A stretch of DNA of 64,000 nucleotides from Aequorivita aquimaris. Its GTDB lineage: Bacteria; Bacteroidota; Bacteroidia; Flavobacteriales; Flavobacteriaceae. The position numbers and the translations under genes are program-made. The notes below the pieces were generated by a model, which was given only the letters and a program-made list of their open reading frames with translations, ran no database searches and had not been told where the DNA came from. The stretch is from contig NZ_JRWG01000002.1 in assembly GCF_001573155.1 (NCBI RefSeq), positions 248,001 to 312,000 on the forward strand. The letters run 5' to 3'. Shown here in pieces: positions 49,751 to 59,132 of the stretch (the first letter of the stretch is position 1; every line of letters begins with the position of its first letter).

Positions 49751-51850
49751 TTAATTTATCGTCGCCCCATTCTCAACCCCATCTTCCCCAGGGTTAACAA
49801 AAACAAGTTTCCCATCAGTATTTTCAGTCATTAAAATCATCCCTTGGCTTTCCACTCCGCGCAGTTTTCGGGGTGCCAGGTTTGCCAAAACGGTTACTTT
49901 TTTACCGATAATTTCTTCGGGTTTAAAACTTTCGGCAATTCCGGACACTATGGTCCGCACATCAATTCCTGTATCAACTTTCAACACCAAAAGTTTATCT
50001 GCTTTTGGCATTTTTTCGGCTTCAATTATGGTTCCAACGCGCATATCTAGTTTTGCAAAATCGTCGTATTGAATCGTTTCTTTTTGTGGCGTAACCTTTT
50101 TGTTTGCTGCTTCGTTCATTTTCTTACTCGCTTGTAGTTTATCTAATTGTTGTTGAATTTGTTCGTCCTCAATTTTGCTGAAAAGCAATTCGGCTTTATT
50201 TATTTTATGGCCTGGTTTCAGCAATTCTGATTTTGAAGAAACATCATTCCACCCTAACGAGATCTCGACAGAGCCTGTCCTGAGAGCAGTCGAAGGGCTC
50301 GACCTGACATTGAGCATATTTTTAAGTTTTTCTGAAGTAAATGGTAAAAACGGTTCGCTTAATATAGCCAAAGCCGATGCAATTTGCAGTGCAACATACA
50401 TTACTGTTTTGGTGCGCTCCTCGTCGGTTTTTATGGTTTTCCAAGGCTCTTCGTCTGCTAGATATTTGTTTCCGAGGCGGGCCACGTTAATCAATTCTGC
50501 CTGCGCTTCGCGGAAACGGTAGCGCTCAATTGAACTCGCAATCACTGCGGGATAGGCTTTCAATTCGTTTAAAGTCTGTTCGTCAATTTCTGAAAACGCA
50601 GCGGGTTCGGGTACGATTCCGTCGTAATATTTATCGGTCAAAACCATTACACGGTTTATAAAATTTCCGAAGATGGCAACCAATTCATTATTATTTCGCG
50701 CTTGAAAATCTGCCCAAGTAAAATCGTTATCCTTTGTTTCCGGGGCATTTGCGGTTAAAGTGTATCGCAACACATCCTGTTGGTTCGGAAAATCCTCCAA
50801 ATATTCGTGCAGCCAAACCGCCCAGTTTTTACTGGTTGAAATTTTGTTGCCTTCAAGATTCAAAAATTCGTTTGCGGGAACGTTTTCCGGTAGAATATAA
50901 CTGCCTTCCGCTTTCAGCATTGCAGGGAAAATAATGCAATGGAAAACGATGTTGTCTTTCCCTATAAAATGAAGGAGTTTGGTATTGTCGTCCTTCCAAT
51001 AATCTTCCCAATTTTTATCTTCGCGCGCCGCCCATTCCTTGGTTGATGAAATATAGCCAATGGGAGCATCAAACCAAACGTAAAGCACTTTTCCGTCTGC
51101 TCCTTCCACCGGAACGGGAATGCCCCAATCGAGATCGCGGGTTACTGCACGCGGGCGCAAACCGTCGTCAATCCAGCTTTTACACTGGCCAAGCACGTTA
51201 GTTTTCCAATCTTTTTTATGGTCAACGAGAATCCATTCCCTTAAAAAATCTTCGTAGCGATCCAAAGGTAAAAACCAATGTTTTGTTTTTTTTAAAACGG
51301 GTTTATTTCCAGAAATTACGCTTCGCGGATTTATCAAATCGGTCGCGTTTAAACTTGTTCCGCAGTTTTCACATTGGTCGCCGTATGCTTCTTCATGACC
51401 ACATTTTGGGCAGGTTCCTATTACAAATCTGTCCGCCAAAAATTGATTAGCCTCTTCGTCAAACAATTGCTCGGTAATTTCTTCAATAAATTGACCGGCA
51501 TCATACATTTTCTTGAAAAATTCCGAAGCGGTTTTATGGTGGATTTCAGCCGAAGTGCGCGAATAATTATCAAATGAAATCCCAAAATCTTCAAAACTTT
51601 TTTTGATGATTGTGTGATATTTATCAACCACTTCTTGCGGTGTTATTCCTTCTTTTTTCGCTTTCAACGTAATGGCAACGCCGTGTTCATCGCTTCCGCA
51701 GATAAATGCAACGTCTTTGTTTTGAAGTCGTTGGTAACGTGCATAAATATCTGCCGGCACATAAACGCCCGCCAAATGGCCAATGTGAACAGGGCCGTTT
51801 GTGTAGGGTAAAGCGGCCGTAATTGTATATCTATTCGGGTTCTGATCCAT
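49751..51850 (-). CDS. metG: Methionyl-tRNA synthetase with in-frame palindromic insertion
   Basis: A 699-residue enzyme that charges tRNA-Met. HIGH-like motif [20 protein letters not shown], zinc-binding [23 protein letters not shown]-like NKISTSKNW and the C-terminal tRNA-binding domain ([20 protein letters not shown]). An in-frame 16-residue segment, [16 protein letters not shown], encoded at 50259-50316, sits between MLNV and LGWND in the linker before the tRNA-binding domain and derives from a dispersed palindromic repeat. The ATG at 51850 starts the family; 14 more codons upstream are unlikely. Confidence 0.93.
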   Translation of the reverse strand: MDQNPNRYTITAALPYTNGPVHIGHLAGVYVPADIYARYQRLQNKDVAFICGSDEHGVAITLKAKKEGITPQEVVDKYHTIIKKSFEDFGISFDNYSRTSAEIHHKTASEFFKKMYDAGQFIEEITEQLFDEEANQFLADRFVIGTCPKCGHEEAYGDQCENCGTSLNATDLINPRSVISGNKPVLKKTKHWFLPLDRYEDFLREWILVDHKKDWKTNVLGQCKSWIDDGLRPRAVTRDLDWGIPVPVEGADGKVLYVWFDAPIGYISSTKEWAAREDKNWEDYWKDDNTKLLHFIGKDNIVFHCIIFPAMLKAEGSYILPENVPANEFLNLEGNKISTSKNWAVWLHEYLEDFPNQQDVLRYTLTANAPETKDNDFTWADFQARNNNELVAIFGNFINRVMVLTDKYYDGIVPEPAAFSEIDEQTLNELKAYPAVIASSIERYRFREAQAELINVARLGNKYLADEEPWKTIKTDEERTKTVMYVALQIASALAILSEPFLPFTSEKLKNMLNVRSSPSTALRTGSVEISLGWNDVSSKSELLKPGHKINKAELLFSKIEDEQIQQQLDKLQASKKMNEAANKKVTPQKETIQYDDFAKLDMRVGTIIEAEKMPKADKLLVLKVDTGIDVRTIVSGIAESFKPEEIIGKKVTVLANLAPRKLRGVESQGMILMTENTDGKLVFVNPGEDGVENGATIN
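50259..50316. repeat. Palindromic repeat inserted in metG
   Basis: The segment around ACAGAGCCTGTCCTGAGAGC ... GCTCGACCTGACATT shares 15 identical bases (50297-50311) with an intergenic repeat at 60006-60020 and the GCAGTCGAAG core with one in mfd. It is in frame in metG. Confidence 0.85.
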
Positions 51851-51934
51851 AATTTTTTTTGAAAACCTGCCAAAATGGGCAGGCAGGCACAAAAGTACAC
51901 ATAAATGTAGTAATTTGTGGTTTTAAATAGATTC

Positions 51935-52831
51935 ATGATTACACCAAAAAGACTACAAAAGGGCGATACGGTTGGCATTGTTTCCACGGCTCGGAAAATT
52001 TCAAAAGAAGAATTGAAACCTGCAATCCAATTACTGGAAAGGTGGGGTTTAAAAGCCGTTTTGGGGAAAACCATCGGCGCCGAGGAAAACCAATTTGCGG
52101 GAAGCGATACTTTGCGTGCAGCAGATTTTCAAGAAATGCTGGACAATCCAAAAATAAAAGCAATTTGGTGCGCTCGCGGCGGTTATGGAACGGTACGGAT
52201 TATTGATAAACTGGATTTTTCAGCATTCAAAAAAAGTCCGAAATGGATTGTTGGGTATAGTGATGTTACGGTTTTGCATTCGCACATTCATAATTTTGGG
52301 ATTGAAACATTGCACGCGCAGATGTGTTTGGAGATTGAAAATAAAACAGAGGAAGCCAGGGAATCCATTCGGACAGTTTTGTTCGGGGAAGCATATAGTA
52401 TTGAAATGAAACGGACAGATTCCGTCGCTCCGCTCGGAATTTTGAAAGGAGAATTAATTGGCGGCAACCTCTCGGTTTTGTATTCGCTTTGTGGAAGTAC
52501 TTCGGAAATGAAAACCGATGGCAAAATTCTTTTTATTGAAGATTTGGACGAAATGCTTTATCACGTTGATAGAATGATGATGAATTTAAAGCGAAACGGT
52601 TATTTGAAAAACCTGAAAGCTCTTATCATTGGCGGAATGACGGAGATGAAAGACAATAAAGTGTACTTTGGAAAAACAGCAGAGGAAATAATAGTTGATT
52701 TGGTAAAAGAATACAATTATCCTGTAATTGCAAATTTTCCCGCTGGGCATATTAAAGATAATCGGGCTTTAATTTTTGGCAGAAAGGTGGAATTAGAAAT
52801 TGAAACAAATAAAGTGGTCTTGAAATTTTAA
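51935..52831 (+). CDS. S66 family LD-carboxypeptidase
   Basis: A 298-residue serine peptidase: nucleophile Ser in IVGYSDVTVLHSH, the catalytic Glu region LFIEDLDEMLYHVDRM and the His in NFPAGHIKDNRALIFG, the Ser-Glu-His triad of LdcA/MccF proteins. It cleaves L-D bonds of peptidoglycan tetrapeptides during cell-wall recycling. The ATG at 51935 begins ITPKRLQKGDTVGIVSTARK, the family start. Confidence 0.9.
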   Translation: MITPKRLQKGDTVGIVSTARKISKEELKPAIQLLERWGLKAVLGKTIGAEENQFAGSDTLRAADFQEMLDNPKIKAIWCARGGYGTVRIIDKLDFSAFKKSPKWIVGYSDVTVLHSHIHNFGIETLHAQMCLEIENKTEEARESIRTVLFGEAYSIEMKRTDSVAPLGILKGELIGGNLSVLYSLCGSTSEMKTDGKILFIEDLDEMLYHVDRMMMNLKRNGYLKNLKALIIGGMTEMKDNKVYFGKTAEEIIVDLVKEYNYPVIANFPAGHIKDNRALIFGRKVELEIETNKVVLKF

Positions 52832-52853
52832 GAAATTCCAAAAAAAATAAATC

Positions 52854-52882
52854 CCAAATTCCAAAAGGCTTTTGGAATTTGG
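52854..52882. repeat. Intergenic palindrome between LD-carboxypeptidase and YraN
   Basis: CCAAATTCCAAAAG (52854-52867) and CTTTTGGAATTTGG (52869-52882) are perfect complements with a one-base loop, in a block of TTTGGAATTT repeats also found at 5310-5345 and 14521-14680. It may double as a weak terminator. Confidence 0.85.
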
Positions 52883-52908
52883 TGCTTGAAATTTGGTACT
52901 TTAATCTA

Positions 52909-53271
52909 ATGGCAACGCACAACGAACTCGGAAAAATAGGTGAAGAAATAGCCGCGCAATATTTGCTTCGCAACGGTTATAAAATCCTGCGCCGAAACTT
53001 TTATTTTGATAAAGCCGAAATAGACATCATCGCCCAAAAGGAAGAAGGCACGGTTGTCATCGTTGAGGTGAAAACCCGTAATAGCGATTTTTTCGGCGAT
53101 CCGCAGAGTTTTGTAACCCCTTCAAAAATCAAGCTTTTGGTAAAGGCCGCCAATGAATATATCATTTCAAACGAGCTGAATGCGGAAGTACGGTTTGATA
53201 TAATTGCTATTCTAAAAAACCAAAAAGTAGAAAAGCTGGAGCATTTTGAAAATGCCTTTTATCATTTTTAA
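52909..53271 (+). CDS. YraN family endonuclease-like protein
   Basis: A 120-residue UPF0102 (YraN) protein with a Holliday-junction-resolvase-like fold: NELGKIGEEIAAQYLLRNGY, then the catalytic-type AEIDIIAQKEEGTVVIVEVK with conserved Asp, Glu and Lys. Its exact role is unresolved in the family. The ATG at 52909 is preferred to one 30 bases upstream in the palindrome region. Confidence 0.88.
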   Translation: MATHNELGKIGEEIAAQYLLRNGYKILRRNFYFDKAEIDIIAQKEEGTVVIVEVKTRNSDFFGDPQSFVTPSKIKLLVKAANEYIISNELNAEVRFDIIAILKNQKVEKLEHFENAFYHF

Positions 53272-53286
53272 TCCTGATTCAAACCC

Positions 53287-53319
53287 AACTTTGACAAAGT
53301 TTTAAACTTTGTTAAAGTT
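53287..53319. repeat. Palindrome between yraN-like gene and the XRE regulator
   Basis: AACTTTGACAAAGTTT (53287-53302) and AAACTTTGTTAAAGTT (53304-53319) pair with a one-base loop and a single G-U. Both strands resemble known Bacteroidetes repeats. It could terminate the two convergent genes. Confidence 0.75.
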
Positions 53320-53361
53320 AATGCGCTTTATCCGCCGAAGAAATCCCTTCAAAAGTCTAAA

Positions 53362-54174
53362 TCATGTTATTTCTTTCGTGCCTTCACTTTTCAAAAACTC
53401 CTCAATTTTATAGAGCAAAATTATCTGCAAAATCATAGCGGGAATCAAAAAGGCAAGCCCCAGCCATCCCATAAAAACTATAACAAATAGGATTCCGCTC
53501 ACAACTTCAAAACCACCGGCTATTCCTGGGATCTTACCAAAGGGATTTTCCAATCGCATCACTGCCAAACCAAAAATAATACCGCCAATCCCACAGAAAA
53601 TGGATTGTATTGTTATAACATATTCAGTGTAAAATGGTTCAAAGTAGAGTGAAGCCATATCGTACCCGTAAAATAAAATGGTTGTACCAATTAAAAAGAA
53701 AGCACCTATTTTCAACAAATAATTATTGAAAATTTTGCCGCTCAAAACAAAACCCCATAGGAAATAAATATAGGCAAGCATTACAATAAATTTCATACTG
53801 ATATATGCGGCTTTTGGAATTATCAATTCATCTTCCTGAAATCGGGCATAGTCCACGGCAAATTCCACGAAACCGGAAAGGAAATAAATGATACCGCAAA
53901 TCCAAGCCAGTTTTATGTAAAAAACAGAAAAGCCAATCTCTTTTAAATTGAAATTTTCAAAAGGGGAAGTTTCGGATTCTTGCAAGTTTTCCAAATCTTC
54001 GCCCAAGGCATTCAAAATTGTTTTCAACGTAAAACTTCGGGGCGTTACTTCGCCAGCTTCAATACGTTGAATGGTCCGCACGTTAATGTTGCACTGCTCC
54101 ACAAGTTCTTCCTGTGTTAAGCCTTTTTGCTTTCGGAGTTCTAAAATTTTCCGACCGAGTTCTGGTTGTTTCAT
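53362..54174 (-). CDS. XRE family transcriptional regulator with membrane domain
   Basis: A 270-residue protein. The N-terminal helix-turn-helix (about residues 8-62, ELRKQKGLTQEELVEQCNIN and VRTIQRIEAGEVTPRSFTLK) is of the XRE/Cro type; the rest (about 90-260) has six or so hydrophobic helices. Such regulators in Bacteroidetes are membrane-tethered; target and signal are unknown. Confidence 0.85.
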   Translation of the reverse strand: MKQPELGRKILELRKQKGLTQEELVEQCNINVRTIQRIEAGEVTPRSFTLKTILNALGEDLENLQESETSPFENFNLKEIGFSVFYIKLAWICGIIYFLSGFVEFAVDYARFQEDELIIPKAAYISMKFIVMLAYIYFLWGFVLSGKIFNNYLLKIGAFFLIGTTILFYGYDMASLYFEPFYTEYVITIQSIFCGIGGIIFGLAVMRLENPFGKIPGIAGGFEVVSGILFVIVFMGWLGLAFLIPAMILQIILLYKIEEFLKSEGTKEIT

Positions 54175-54280
54175 TTTTTCTGAATTGATGAAGCAATAGT
54201 ACGATGACAGTAAAGATAGTGCAATATTTTCAAGTGAATTTCACCCGACATTTACCCGACATTCGTTGATTTTAAAGGGG

Positions 54281-57200
54281 TTATTCGCTAAAGGGCTCCA
54301 AAGCTCTAAGTGCTTTATCTACGGAAGAAATACCTTCAAAAGTAAGCAACAACCGCAAGCCGTTACGGGTTTGTTTTTCCTTCATCGTTACTTTTTGGGG
54401 ATGGGTTTGTACGTATTGCAGCACTTTGGTAAAAGCGGCACTTTGGTAAAAAGCACTTTGCTGGTCTGCCACAAAATAACCCACCATTTTTTTCTGTTTC
54501 ATCACAAGGCGTTCAAGACCCATGGAAATGGCAATCCATTTTATGCGAACGCTGTTCAGCAAATCTTCCGCTTCTTTTGGCATTTCCCCAAAACGATCCA
54601 GCAATTCCTTTTCAAATTTCTGAAGTTCGGCTTCATTTTTCAGCTCGTTCAGTTTGGTGTACAGATTGAGCCTTTCGGTAATATTGTTTACGTAATCGTC
54701 AGGAAACAGCAATTCAAAATCGGTGTCGATGGTCATTTCTTTTACGAAATTTTTCTTTGGGCCCTCGGTTTCTTCGTAAAGATTTTTGAATTCCTTTTCT
54801 TTCAATTCTTCAATCGCTTCCGCAAGAATTTTTTGATAGGTCTCAAACCCAATTTCATTTATAAATCCACTCTGTTCGCCGCCCAGCAAATCGCCGGCAC
54901 CACGAATTTCCAAATCTTTCATCGCAATATTAATCCCGCTTCCCAATTCTGAAAATTGTTCCAAAGCAGTGATCCTTTTTCGGGCTTCATCCGTCATCGC
55001 AGAATATTCCGGCGTGATGAAATAACAGAACGCTTTTTTGTTGCTCCGGCCCACGCGACCGCGCATTTGGTGGAGGTCTGAAAGCCCGAAATTATTGGCA
55101 TTATTAATAAATATTGTATTTGCATTTGGAACGTCCAGTCCACTTTCAATGATGGTTGTGGAAACGAGAACGTCGAATTCATTGTTCATAAATCGAAGCA
55201 TTAAATCCTCCAATTTCTTTCCGTCCATTTGCCCGTGACCAATACCTATTTTCGCATCGGGCACCAAACGTTGGAGCATTCCGGCGACTTCTTTTATATT
55301 TTCTATTCTATTGTGAACAAAGAAAACTTGTCCGCCGCGCGAAATTTCATAACGCACCGCATCGCGAATGCTTTCCTCCCCAAAACGAATCACGTGTGTT
55401 TCCACAGGATAACGGTTGGGCGGCGGAGTGGTTATTACTGAAAGGTCGCGCGCGGCCATCAAACTGAACTGCAACGTACGCGGAATGGGCGTCGCGGTTA
55501 ATGTGAGCGTGTCCACATTTTCTTTGATAGTTTTGAGCTTGTCCTTTACCGCTACGCCAAATTTCTGTTCCTCATCAATAATCAAAAGACCCAAATCCTT
55601 AAATTCTACGGACTTGTTAACCAATTGGTGTGTACCAATAACGATATCGAGCTTGCCATTTTTCAATTCCTCCAAAACCGTTTTTCGCTCTTTTGCGGTT
55701 CGGAATCGGTTGAGATAATCAACTTTTACGGGCATTTCCGAAAGTCGTTCGGAAAATGTTTTAAAATGCTGAAATGCCAAAATAGTCGTCGGCACCAAAA
55801 CTGCCACTTGTTTGCCATTGTCAACCGCTTTGAAAGCCGCACGGATTGCGACTTCCGTTTTTCCGAAGCCTACGTCGCCACAAACCAAACGGTCCATCGG
55901 GCGCTCGTTTTCCATATCTTTTTTTACCTCTTCCGTGGCCGTACTTTGGTCCGGCGTATCTTCGTAAATAAAGGAAGACTCCAATTCAGCCTGCAAATAA
56001 CTGTCCGGGTCGAAGGCGAAACCTTTCAGCGTGCGGCGTTTGGCGTATAATTCAATTAAATTAAAGGCAATTTCCTTTACGCGGGTTTTGGTTTTTTGCT
56101 TCAGTTTTTTCCACGCATCGCTGCCCAATTTGTAGATTTTGGGCTCTTTTCCATCCTTGCCGTTATATTTTGAAATCTTGTGCAGCGAATGGATGCTGAG
56201 GTACAAAATATCGCGTTCGCCGTAAAAAAGTTTGATGGCTTCCTGCATTTTCCCTTCCACTTCAATTTTCTGCAAGCCGCCGAATTTCCCAATGCCGTGG
56301 TCAATATGCGTTACGTAATCGCCCACTTCCAGATTGGTGATTTCCTTTAATGTAATTGCCTGCTTTTTGGCGTAACCGTTTTTCAGTTGAAATTTGTGGT
56401 ATCGTTCAAAAATTTGATGATCGGTGTAGCAAACAATTTTTAAATCGTCATCAATAAACCCCTGAAAGAGTGGAAATACAACGGTTTCAAACTGCTCAAC
56501 ATTTTGCTGGGCATCTTCAAAAATATCGTGGAATCGTTTTGCCTGCTGCTCGCTGCTGCAGAAAATATAGTTTTTATAGCCTTTTTCGGAATTGTCATTC
56601 AAGTTTTCAATCAGTAAATTGAATTGTTTGTTGAATGACGGCTGGGGTTTGGTATTGAATGAAATCGAAAGCCCACCCCCTGCCCCTCCCGAGGGGAGGG
56701 GAGTTTTGTTATTTTTTAAATGGACCGTTGTAAATTCGGATAGTTGTGCTTTCAATAATTCCGAAGTACAGAACAATTCTGAAGGTTCTGCACGTTTTAT
56801 TTCTGAGTTGATTGCGTCAAAAGCTTCCGTAGCTTTTTTAAAAAGATTGTCAATTGCGCTGCTGAAAAGTTCTTCGTTTTTAAGAAAAACCACTGTTTTT
56901 GAAGCAATATATTTCAGAAAACTCATTTTCATGCTGAGCGCAGTCGAAGCATCAACATTCGGGATAATGGAAACTTTTTTCACCTGTTCCAACGAAAGTT
57001 GCGTTTCCACATCAAAAGTTCGGATGCTGTCCACTTCATCGCCAAAAAATTCAATCCGGTAAGGCTCATCATTGCTGAAACTGAACACGTCCAAAATCCC
57101 CCCACGTACTGAAAATTCGCCCGGTTCGGTAACAAAATCGGTGCGTTTGAAGCGGTACTCAAATAAAACCTCGTTTACAAAATCGATGGAAAGTTGGTCG

Positions 57201-57643
57201 TTTACTGCAATTTTCAGGGTGTTTCGCTCTAATTCCTTTCGAGTAACCACTTTCTCAAAAAGTGCTTCGGGATAGGTAACAATCAACGCCGGTTTTTTTC
57301 TGGAATTTATTCGGTTTAAAACCTCGCTTCGCAACAAAACATTGGCGTTATCAGTCTCTTCAATTTGATAGGGACGCCGATAACTTCCAGGATAGAAAAG
57401 CACATTTTGGTCGCCCAAAAGATTTTCGAGATCGTTTAAATGATAGGCAGCTTCTTCTTTATCATTAAAAATTAAAAGAAAAGGCAATTCCGAAGTAGAA
57501 AAAGTTTCAGCAATTACAAGTGAAAGCGATGAGCCAACGAGGCCAGAAACTTGAATTTTATTTTCGGATGAAGCAATAGAATCCCGCAGTTTTCGTGTTT
57601 GCGAAGACCGTGAATATAGCGAAGTAACGAGTGTTTTGCTCAT
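54281..57643 (-). CDS. mfd: Transcription-repair coupling factor
   Basis: A 1,120-residue translocase that removes stalled RNA polymerase and recruits UvrA. UvrB-like N-terminus, RNA-polymerase-interacting domain with CarD-type VGDYVTHIDHGIGKFGGLQ, helicase motifs DRLVCGDVGFGKTEVAIRAA and LLIIDEEQKFGV, QMRGRVGRSNKKAFCYF and a C-terminal TRCF domain. Two repeat-derived segments sit in the region before the helicase: DASTALSMK (56928-56953) and KTPLPSGGAGGG (56669-56708). Both keep the frame. Confidence 0.95.
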   Translation of the reverse strand: MSKTLVTSLYSRSSQTRKLRDSIASSENKIQVSGLVGSSLSLVIAETFSTSELPFLLIFNDKEEAAYHLNDLENLLGDQNVLFYPGSYRRPYQIEETDNANVLLRSEVLNRINSRKKPALIVTYPEALFEKVVTRKELERNTLKIAVNDQLSIDFVNEVLFEYRFKRTDFVTEPGEFSVRGGILDVFSFSNDEPYRIEFFGDEVDSIRTFDVETQLSLEQVKKVSIIPNVDASTALSMKMSFLKYIASKTVVFLKNEELFSSAIDNLFKKATEAFDAINSEIKRAEPSELFCTSELLKAQLSEFTTVHLKNNKTPLPSGGAGGGLSISFNTKPQPSFNKQFNLLIENLNDNSEKGYKNYIFCSSEQQAKRFHDIFEDAQQNVEQFETVVFPLFQGFIDDDLKIVCYTDHQIFERYHKFQLKNGYAKKQAITLKEITNLEVGDYVTHIDHGIGKFGGLQKIEVEGKMQEAIKLFYGERDILYLSIHSLHKISKYNGKDGKEPKIYKLGSDAWKKLKQKTKTRVKEIAFNLIELYAKRRTLKGFAFDPDSYLQAELESSFIYEDTPDQSTATEEVKKDMENERPMDRLVCGDVGFGKTEVAIRAAFKAVDNGKQVAVLVPTTILAFQHFKTFSERLSEMPVKVDYLNRFRTAKERKTVLEELKNGKLDIVIGTHQLVNKSVEFKDLGLLIIDEEQKFGVAVKDKLKTIKENVDTLTLTATPIPRTLQFSLMAARDLSVITTPPPNRYPVETHVIRFGEESIRDAVRYEISRGGQVFFVHNRIENIKEVAGMLQRLVPDAKIGIGHGQMDGKKLEDLMLRFMNNEFDVLVSTTIIESGLDVPNANTIFINNANNFGLSDLHQMRGRVGRSNKKAFCYFITPEYSAMTDEARKRITALEQFSELGSGINIAMKDLEIRGAGDLLGGEQSGFINEIGFETYQKILAEAIEELKEKEFKNLYEETEGPKKNFVKEMTIDTDFELLFPDDYVNNITERLNLYTKLNELKNEAELQKFEKELLDRFGEMPKEAEDLLNSVRIKWIAISMGLERLVMKQKKMVGYFVADQQSAFYQSAAFTKVLQYVQTHPQKVTMKEKQTRNGLRLLLTFEGISSVDKALRALEPFSE
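56669..56708. repeat. GC-rich palindromic repeat inserted in mfd
   Basis: CCCCTCCC (56683-56690) pairs with GGGAGGGG (56694-56701) across a 3-base loop. In frame in mfd it encodes LPSGGAGGGL. Similar GC-rich CCCCTCCCGAGGGGAGG hairpins are common between Bacteroidetes genes. Confidence 0.75.
56928..56953. repeat. Second repeat inserted in mfd
   Basis: TTCATGCTGAGCGCAGTCGA followed by AGCATC, with arms ATGCT (56931-56935) and AGCAT (56948-56952). It shares GCAGTCGAAG with the metG element and is read in frame as NVDASTALSMK. Confidence 0.75.
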
Positions 57644-57746
57644 CGGGACGGCAAAGATAGTACGCTTTATTATTTTTCAAACTGCAAAATTCAACTTTAT
57701 CATTTTGCTAACACAAATAACTTGGGCGTTTCTCTATTTTCGGTTT

Positions 57747-59099
57747 ATGGCAATAAAAGAATACGATGTTTTTGTAATAGGAACCGGAACCGCCGGAAAA
57801 ACTGTGGCGTTTGAGTGTGCTGAAAAAGGAATGAAAGTGGCGATTGCGGATAACCGAGAATTTGGCGGAACCTGCCCAAATAGAGGCTGCGACCCGAAAA
57901 AAGTTTTGGTGGGTGTTACCGAAGCGGTGCAGCTTTCAGAAAATTTAAAAGGGAATGGAATTATTTCCGTTCCAAAAATAAGTTGGAAACATCTTCAAAA
58001 ATTTAAATCAACTTTTACCGATGCTGTGCCCGCCTCCACCGAAAAAAAATTGAAGGAAGCCGGAATTGAAATGTTTCACCAATCGCCGAAATTTTTGGAT
58101 GAAAACACACTTTCGGTAGAGGGAAAAACGGTGAAAGCGAAGAAAATTGTAATCGCTACCGGGCAAAAACCGATGGAACTGAAAATTCCCGGAAGGGAAC
58201 ATTTAAAAGTGAGCGACGATTTTTTGGAATTGGAAGAACTGCCCGAAAGCATCGTGTTTGTTGGCGCGGGTTATATTGGGATGGAGTTTGCCCACATTGC
58301 CGCCCGCTGCGGCGCAAAAGTTACGGTAATTGAGTTTGGGGATCGTCCGCTCGGGCCTTTTGAGTCCGATATTGTTTCGCACCTCACAAAAGCTTCGGAA
58401 GAAATCGGGATTAAATTTATTTTCAACGCAAAGGTTTCCGAAGTGGAAAAACTTCAGAAAAACTTTCGCGTTTCTTATGAAAAGAATGGTAAAACCGAAT
58501 CCGTTGTCGCCCGAATGGTTTTCAATACCGCCGGCCGCGTGCCATCCATCGACGACCTGGATTTGGAAAAGGGAAATGTCGCGTTTGAAAAAAGGGGGAT
58601 TTCTGTGAACGAATTTCTTCAGAATACAACTAATAAATCTGTCTATGCCTGTGGCGATGTTTCGGCAAGTGGGGCTTTACCATTAACGCCAACTTCATCT
58701 CAGGAAGCGCGGATAGTTTCGTTGAATATCAGAAATGGAAACCACACAAAAATGGATTTTCCGCCAGTACCTTCTGTGGTCTTTACCATTCCGCAGCTTG
58801 CTTCCATCGGTTTAACTGAGGAAGAGGCAAAGGAAAAAGGTTATGATTTTGTAGTAGAATATAAAAGCGTCCCGAAGTGGTTCAATGCTAAACGTATTAA
58901 TGACGACGTTTACGCCTATAAAACGATCGTGGACAAAAAACGAAATATTGTTTTGGGCGCGCATATAATCGCTTCCGAAGCTGGAGAAATGATCAATCTA
59001 TTCGTACTCGCCATGTGTGGAAAACTAACTACTGAGAATATTAAGGCAATGATTTTTGCGTACCCTACTTGGGGGAATGACATAAAAGGAATGGTATAA
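57747..59099 (+). CDS. FAD-dependent pyridine nucleotide-disulfide oxidoreductase-like protein
   Basis: A 450-residue flavoprotein of the glutathione reductase family: N-terminal FAD motif VFVIGTGTAGKTVAFECAE, the redox-active Cys43/Cys48 pair in GGTCPNRGCDPKKV, NADP motif FVGAGYIGMEFAHIAARCG and FAD motif 2 VYACGDVSASG. The C-terminal interface HPTxSE that supplies the catalytic His-Glu dyad is replaced by YPTWGNDI, so it is not a standard disulfide reductase. The substrate is unknown. The ATG at 57747 is preferred to one at 57636 overlapping mfd's start. Confidence 0.88.
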   Translation: MAIKEYDVFVIGTGTAGKTVAFECAEKGMKVAIADNREFGGTCPNRGCDPKKVLVGVTEAVQLSENLKGNGIISVPKISWKHLQKFKSTFTDAVPASTEKKLKEAGIEMFHQSPKFLDENTLSVEGKTVKAKKIVIATGQKPMELKIPGREHLKVSDDFLELEELPESIVFVGAGYIGMEFAHIAARCGAKVTVIEFGDRPLGPFESDIVSHLTKASEEIGIKFIFNAKVSEVEKLQKNFRVSYEKNGKTESVVARMVFNTAGRVPSIDDLDLEKGNVAFEKRGISVNEFLQNTTNKSVYACGDVSASGALPLTPTSSQEARIVSLNIRNGNHTKMDFPPVPSVVFTIPQLASIGLTEEEAKEKGYDFVVEYKSVPKWFNAKRINDDVYAYKTIVDKKRNIVLGAHIIASEAGEMINLFVLAMCGKLTTENIKAMIFAYPTWGNDIKGMV

Positions 59100-59132
59100 C
59101 GAAATACGATTTCGGAATTACGAAAAACGAAA

